From Ascidia mentula (taxonomy: Eukaryota; Chordata; Ascidiacea; Phlebobranchia; Ascidiidae), in the NCBI GenBank assembly GCA_947561715.1, contig OX387199.1, positions 8,623,001 to 8,687,000 of the forward strand: a stretch of DNA of 64,000 nt, read 5' to 3'. Positions 59,001 through 64,000 of this stretch are shown here, in pieces. The notes under the pieces are model-generated. The model was not told the DNA's origin. It ran no database searches and saw nothing but the letters and a program-made list of their open reading frames with translations. The position numbers and the translations under genes are program-made. The stretch's first letter is position 1, and each line of letters begins with the position of its first letter.

Positions 59001-60231
59001 AAAGCTCGCTCGCAAACCATGTCTGAATTGCAATGCTTTTTTTTTACCGCATAGTGTACAGCTACACTAGCCCTGTACAAGAAATGGTTTGCGTGCGAGA
59101 AACACAAAAAAAGTAGCAACAACACACTCCATAAAAATAGTCTTTTTATGATAGCATCAGCATTCTTTTGCGGTTAAATGTCTTTAGGTGATTCATTCTA
59201 AATAAACTTGACTTTGCCACCATATTTTTCGATCAGCTGATGGGCAAAAAGAAGCTAGTTCGCTCAACTAGCTTTCGAACCCACCCTAACTAAGCTAGTT
59301 CGCCGAAACCATCAGTTCCGAGCTAGCCTGGGCTGTAATGCGTGACGCTTTTTCCGATAATGACGAAAAGCTGGAAAGCAGTGAGCCGCGAACCCGATTT
59401 AGACGTCCATGTTAACAGGGCTATTGTTGTCTAAGCTAGCTCAACCAACCACTTAGTATAGGCCGATATCCAGTGCAGCGGCACAAATTTCCCTGTAGAC
59501 ATCTCTCTATGTCTTCAGCATTCGGCACGATTTTGTTACGTAACAATGCATACATTGACATCACAATGCCAGGAGTGCAAAAGCCACATTGGGAACCGTG
59601 AAACTTTGCCAGTCGCTCCTAAACAAACATACATACAGGAATTCAAATATGTAATGGCTTGTTTCGTTACTAGATACCTGCACTGCATGCAACTTGGTCT
59701 TGGTGCTGCCGATACCTTCTACAGTTGTAACAGCGCATCCGTGAAGCGAAACCACTGGAGCCAAACATGCGTTTGCTGAATAATGGCTGAATAGATTTGA
59801 AAGCAAACAAGTTCATCGCTATGTTTTATCAGTATTTCCTCACTCACATAATCTCGTTATAGAGTGGATCCCATTTAGAGATCATGACAGTACAAGCTCC
59901 ACATCCACCCTCCCCGCACCCCAACTTTGACCCCGTCAAGAAAACTAGGAGAAAAAATGTTGAAAAACTTTTAATATTAGCTCGGTTGCTTCAGAAAACC
60001 TTTCAACTCACGTGTGGTTCTTAAATATGTCAGAAGGCTTATCTCGGGGTCTGGGCTAGTTTCAGTTACCTATAATAAAACAGCTTTTACGTCAATTTTA
60101 TGTTCGATTAGAAATACCCCGTTTCAGTTGTCAACCTTTTTTCCATTAACGAAGAATTTAAGGACGCTGACATCCTTAGATAAATCTTGCTTCAACTGGT
60201 GATCAACCTCGTTTGTTACAGAAGCTGGCAT
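50099..60231 (-). CDS. XDH: Xanthine dehydrogenase/oxidase, about 30 exons
   Basis: Main exons on the minus strand: 60231-60136, 60069-60012, 59944-59848, 59786-59678, 59618-59453, 57308-57228, 56691-56576, 56269-56035, 55861-55710, 55647-55438, 55367-55183, 55127-54953, 54896-54813, 54723-54609, 54293-54115, 53883-53761, 53700-53594, 53540 to about 53420, about 53235-53117, 52980-52893, 52817-52690, 52474-52324, 52201-52047, 51967-51802, 51632-51504, 51409-51282, 51040-50848, 50790-50602, about 50482-50328, 50125-50099. The protein is about 1300 aa. It oxidises hypoxanthine to xanthine and then urate. In order: two [2Fe-2S] domains ([20 protein letters not shown] with [10 protein letters not shown]), the FAD domain ([21 protein letters not shown]), FFPKYR (the NAD-linked XDH form), and the molybdenum domain ([30 protein letters not shown], and GEPPLFL with the catalytic Glu). 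Some borders, notably about 53240-53420 and 56270-56575, are uncertain by a few codons. Confidence 0.92.
57590..58090. repeat. hAT-like repeat in XDH intron 6, copy 1
   Basis: About 0.5 kb that is repeated, with roughly 80-90 percent likeness by eye, at 58605-59100. It contains the motif cagcggtccc(c)caaccac, a common form of hAT element ends. Both copies lie inside the longest XDH intron (57309-59452). Confidence 0.65.
58605..59100. repeat. hAT-like repeat in XDH intron 6, copy 2, with an inverted segment
   Basis: Second copy of the intronic repeat. It follows copy 1 in order up to about 58920. The stretch gagcgtgtaaatttaggact to gctcgctcgcaaacca (about 58940-59020) is then the reverse complement of copy 1 positions about 57992-58075, after which direct-order likeness resumes with ctagccctgtacaagaaatgg. 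Confidence 0.65.
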
Positions 60232-61182
60232 GTTGTCAGTGTTCAATCTACACTTTTCTAAGTTACACGAATAGATTTTTGTTTGTCAAATATTACGTAC
60301 TTGTTACACAATTTTGGGCTTGAGCATATTTTACCAGCAGTTTTTTCCACGTTTATCAAAAAAGTAGTTTGCACTTGCAGGTTGTCTCTTAACTAACTCT
60401 TTTGTTCTGTATCGCTTAGTTTATATACCTTTGATTGGCGATTTTTTCCCGATCTTTGAAAAATATATCTGTGTCGCCCTCTTGCGGAAAAGTCGTATTA
60501 CTTATCGTTTATATAAAGCAAGCTGGTGTGTGTTTAATTAAAGAGACTCCATTCATTTATGTGCGTTGTTATTTTTTAATCATAGTTTTTCAAGAAAGCT
60601 ATGATTGATCGTTTAATGAATTTATAAGATTTCTTATTAGTTCCTTAACAATAAGATTTGTTTTTATATCCAAAGCCACCAGCAATAAACGAGCCAAAAA
60701 CTTTCAGCGACATTGCCACCGTTACACATTTATTTCTGTTCATGTATAGACATAACTATCAGACCTAAATTAACAAAATAACCACATAACTAAGCTTATT
60801 TATTAGCACGAAATTGTTGTGTTCTTAAAAATTATACAAAAACAAATTTATACAAACAGATTTAGCAAAAAATCACACCGGGAATAAAAATCAATCAGAT
60901 AACATACACTGCTAAAAAAAACTACAAATTTTTTTAAAGCAAATTACAAAAGGCGATTGTGAAGTATATAAAGATTCAAACGGAGGCAGATAAACCAGCA
61001 AACCTAATTAACAGTGAACGATTTTTTGTTTCATGAACTCTTGCTTTTGTTCTTATTTTGACAACAACCAGGATAAGGTCATCGAAATGAGAGACAAAAG
61101 TACATTGGCTGATAACCCTACAGTTCCAGAACCTACAAAAAAATGCAACAATTGCTATGAGTCTTCCTTTAACACACTGATT
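60232..61182. other. Intergenic between XDH and the second EGF-ZP gene
   Basis: AT-rich non-coding DNA with the XDH 5' flank on its left and the 3' flank of the minus-strand ZP gene on its right. No gene, RNA or repeat could be supported. The 61033 plus-strand ORF overlaps the ZP gene's last exon and is not protein-like. Confidence 0.45.
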
Positions 61183-63802
61183 TCATCTACTGTAGTCAGC
61201 CTGGCCTTGTTCTGTTGAATCTAAAATTAAATCGTTGCATCATTTACCTTTGACTTGTATGGTAGGAGACTTGGCAAGCGATATTGGCTTCGTTTCTGTG
61301 ATGGACGGATCTCTTGGAGGAGCAACTTCCTCCTCTTCTTCTTCCTCTTCTTCCACTGCTCGGTTGGAGGACGGGATGTTCAGCTTGGTAATTTTGGGTG
61401 CTCTAAAAACGAAAAAATTTGCAAAAGACTGGTTGCTTGATTTTGGCAGAATCTAGTCCTCGATTAAGCATTGTCTCATTACCAGCGACGCCAATATCGA
61501 AATAGGAATTGAAACAAGATGTTAGGGATTGGTTCTGCTAGTTTATTCTAAACATTATTGTTTTTTTTCTATTGTTTGCAATAAACTGGATGGCAACTTT
61601 TTGAAACATCTTGTTTTAAACAATTAAAGTTGCACATTTTCTGCGAAAATGTAAAAAAAACACGCAATCAAAATATGTTTCCTTGCCTTCGTATGGGAGG
61701 AGACTGGGCTGAACGTAAAGCAGAATTAACACAACCGCTTGCACATCGAGTTCCGGTGTTTCCTTGCACACAAATCACAACTTCACACTAAACAGCATGA
61801 TAATACTTTAATATGTGTTTGTTTTGTATAACAACCAATTTAATAAATTTAGAGTAAATAAATGTCAAACACAATTTGTTTACCACAATCGCCACGTCTG
61901 TAGTTGTGTCAATGTGAGCCAAATTATCGTTGAAACGGAAAGCGTCGATACTGAAATGGTTTCTCTTCAGAGAATTGGAGGAATGTGTTGCCATGGTCGA
62001 GTCTTGCAGACAACTAGGATGTTATGTCAACTTGTATTAAACACTCTTATACAATCAAAATTTATAAAGTTCAGGTATTGTTAACCGCATAAATACCCAT
62101 TATCAATCATTGTGTAGAAGTAGCCGTCCACTGCTGGTTCAGGATAAGCGGTACATTTCTCCGTAAACAACTCAATGTCGTCATCCGTGCTTTCGGCGTA
62201 TAAACCGAAATAGATTTTCTCGTTTAGATCGTATTGATGGGGGTAATCTGCTGGACCATATGGCGTCTAGGGAAATGTGTTTATTAAAAATGTAAACCGG
62301 TAGATGCTTTGATCTGTCAATCGTTTCCAATAAACGTATATCTATCAGTAATAACAAAGAACAATTTGTTGGCATCATTGTTCAAAGTTTTACTCAAATT
62401 TTGCCTCTTCGCATTAACAAACCTTATTACACTGATATATAACAACTAATAAGTGTAATTTACCACAAAAAAAACAACTGATGGAACTTCAAGCATTAAA
62501 TTTTACTTGAAAACTTGAATCGGTGTAAAAATCAAAAGCCATCTGGATCTCCGCAAATCCGTCTTCGATGATGATGGTCGTCGTAGTGTCTTGAGGGTCG
62601 AATACACCCGTAACATTCTCATATCTTTGTACAGAGCAAGTGTAATCAATGTAAAGCCATTCGCCACGGGTAATGGCTGCATTCAAGTTGTAATCGATCC
62701 ACATCTTCAACGTGTTTTGATGTTTCACTTCGTCAGCTGAATCCTTCAAACATGATTTGTTCACTTTTGGTGTTTATTCCAAAATTGCCGAACATTTTGA
62801 AAACCCTTGTCTATCGGAGGATTAAAAAAACGGCTTTAAAAGGGCATAAAAACCATCAACAACCTTTGCATGAACAATCGGGTAAATATATTGCACTAAA
62901 GATGCATCTTGTTTCATATATTTAAATGTTACAAATATGTGTGAAAGAAAAATGCCATGCAAATAATTTCTTACTATGCGTTGCGTCCCACAGTTTTGTA
63001 CACCAAAATCGAAATAATGGTGAGTGTTGTTGCCTTTGTTCTTGCATTCCGCAGCGATAAGGTTCATGTTGTCAGGATCAAAATCTCCGATACCAATTTT
63101 TCCATCGACTGCGCATTCCTCCACTGTGATTACCATTTTGTCTTTGGTGCAACTTCGCCACATTTTAGCTGCAAAAATTCAAGTTGACAGATAAAAATCT
63201 AAATTTTGGCAATGAACTTAAAATTTTGCTTCACGTTTTGGAACAACATTGATCTACAAAGAGTGACAATTTTAAGGAGCATTTTCCAGTTAAGCGGATC
63301 ACTATAACCACGTATATCTTTTTCAGACTCAACCTGTACAATAACCCCGCTTCACAAGGGGTTATAGTTGTTAGGGCTTAAATCATTTTTGTTCAGGATT
63401 TAAATCAGCACATCAGTTTTTCCCTAAAGTGGAAAAAACACCTTTTAAATCCTAAATTCAGTAACGGCTCCAGTTCAAGAGCCAACCCCACTTTAGCTTT
63501 TCAAAAAAAGCAGGGTTGTCGTTACTTTGATAATCTTTAATTGTTGGTTCGTTGGGATAGTGTTTTCAAAAACTTACGAACACATTGACGTTGATCTTCC
63601 ATCAATTCCCAACAATTATGGTTGCATTCGCAGTGATATCCTCCCACAGTTTGCACGCATGTGTCGCTGCACCCGCCATTTTCAATACCACACGGATTTA
63701 ATTCTGCGCAGAGATAAGCTCAAAATCATGAATAAACGTATCATCTATTAAGTAATGTTACCTCCAACATTTACAGTGATGCACCTTTGCTCGGTAACAA
63801 GT
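61183..63802 (-). CDS. Second EGF-ZP protein, 3' part; N-terminus beyond the right edge
   Basis: Exons on the minus strand: 63802-63762, 63703-63578, 63168-62975, about 62747-62511, 62266-62097, 62013-61884, 61787-61687, 61402-61248, 61220-61183. Phases agree. An EGF-like module (NPCGIENGGCSDTCVQ with YHCECNHNCWEL) leads into a complete ZP domain: SCTKDKMVITVEECAV, FGVQNCGTQRI, YIDYTCSVQRYENVT, YPHQYDLNEKIYFGLY, FSIDAFRFND and CEVVICVQGNTGTRC. After PPIRR comes a tail with a run of eight glutamates and no hydrophobic segment, so the mature protein is probably secreted or released, unlike the 46294 gene. The donor after PPIR is GC (AG|GCAAGG). Signal peptide and further N-terminal modules must lie to the right of 64000. 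Confidence 0.85.
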
Positions 63803-64000
63803 CTAGATATAAAAAAAGACCAACAAACCGTCACTTTTACCACAAAATAACTGGTTAAATTAAGCTTTTAGATATATTATCGACAAACAAGTGGGGTTTG
63901 TTGCCAAAGTGAGAATTGATAAAATTTTGTTACTGAAAATATTTCCTCCAATTGACAATTAGACGTGAGACAAATGTTAACTTTAATAAACATTTTGCTT
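63803..64000. other. Intron of the second EGF-ZP gene, cut by the window edge
   Basis: Non-coding AT-rich sequence upstream (in transcript sense) of the exon that begins at 63802. No further exon was found before the edge. Confidence 0.5.

Noticed and set aside
61033..61456. Plus-strand ORFs opposite the second EGF-ZP gene
   Set aside because: The serine run of the plus-strand ORF is the complement of the glutamate run in the well-supported minus-strand exon 61402-61248.
1..64000. Bacterial features such as operons, ribosome sites, CRISPR arrays or prophage
   Set aside because: All supported genes are spliced, with animal protein families; no direct-repeat array with regular spacers was seen.

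Overview
The window is an AT-rich animal nuclear sequence. Coding exons are short, introns have GT-AG (occasionally GC-AG) borders and can be as small as about 60 bases, and genes lie on both strands without operons. The gene families (Fringe, DHRS1, a TspanC8 tetraspanin, EGF-ZP proteins, xanthine dehydrogenase, a fibronectin-III receptor) and the gene density fit a compact invertebrate deuterostome genome. A tunicate such as Ciona is my best guess, but no single feature proves it. All gene models were built by hand from splice consensus, reading phase and family resemblance.

Layout. Bases 1-11600 hold a tandem array of units of about 4.9-5.0 kb, each carrying a Fringe-like glycosyltransferase on the minus strand: A (only exon 1 in the window), B (complete, 2290-6327) and C (complete, 7263-11304). 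The two complete copies have eight exons, each of the same length as its partner, and both give 348 aa. Bases 11600-13470 are non-coding, with foldback structures and a remnant of a further Fringe unit. Bases 13472-18330 carry a 14-exon plus-strand gene for a charged, probably nuclear protein that I do not recognise. Bases 20116-30858 carry a 27-exon plus-strand gene for a single-pass receptor: signal peptide, about twelve FN3 modules, a possible SEA domain, one membrane span and an acidic tail with an ITIM-like tyrosine motif. A broken Penelope-like retroelement (31285-33590) follows.

Next come DHRS1 (33880-35687, plus), a MADF/BESS-type DNA-binding protein (36844-37962, plus) and a TspanC8 tetraspanin (38557-42882, plus). 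A poorly coding stretch of about 3.4 kb precedes an EGF-ZP transmembrane protein (46294-49340, plus). It is convergent with a 30-exon or so xanthine dehydrogenase gene (50099-60231, minus). The right edge holds the 3' part of a second EGF-ZP gene (61183 to beyond 63802, minus), which appears secreted rather than membrane-anchored.

The genes are mostly unrelated in function. The clusters that carry information are the Fringe array, which is a recent local expansion of a Notch-modifying enzyme, and the two EGF-ZP genes flanking XDH. The most notable single items are the FN3 receptor with a possible SH2-docking tail, the Penelope-like element with a GIY-YIG endonuclease and a 13-base target duplication, a perfect 22-bp intronic hairpin, and a duplicated intronic repeat in XDH with an internal inversion.
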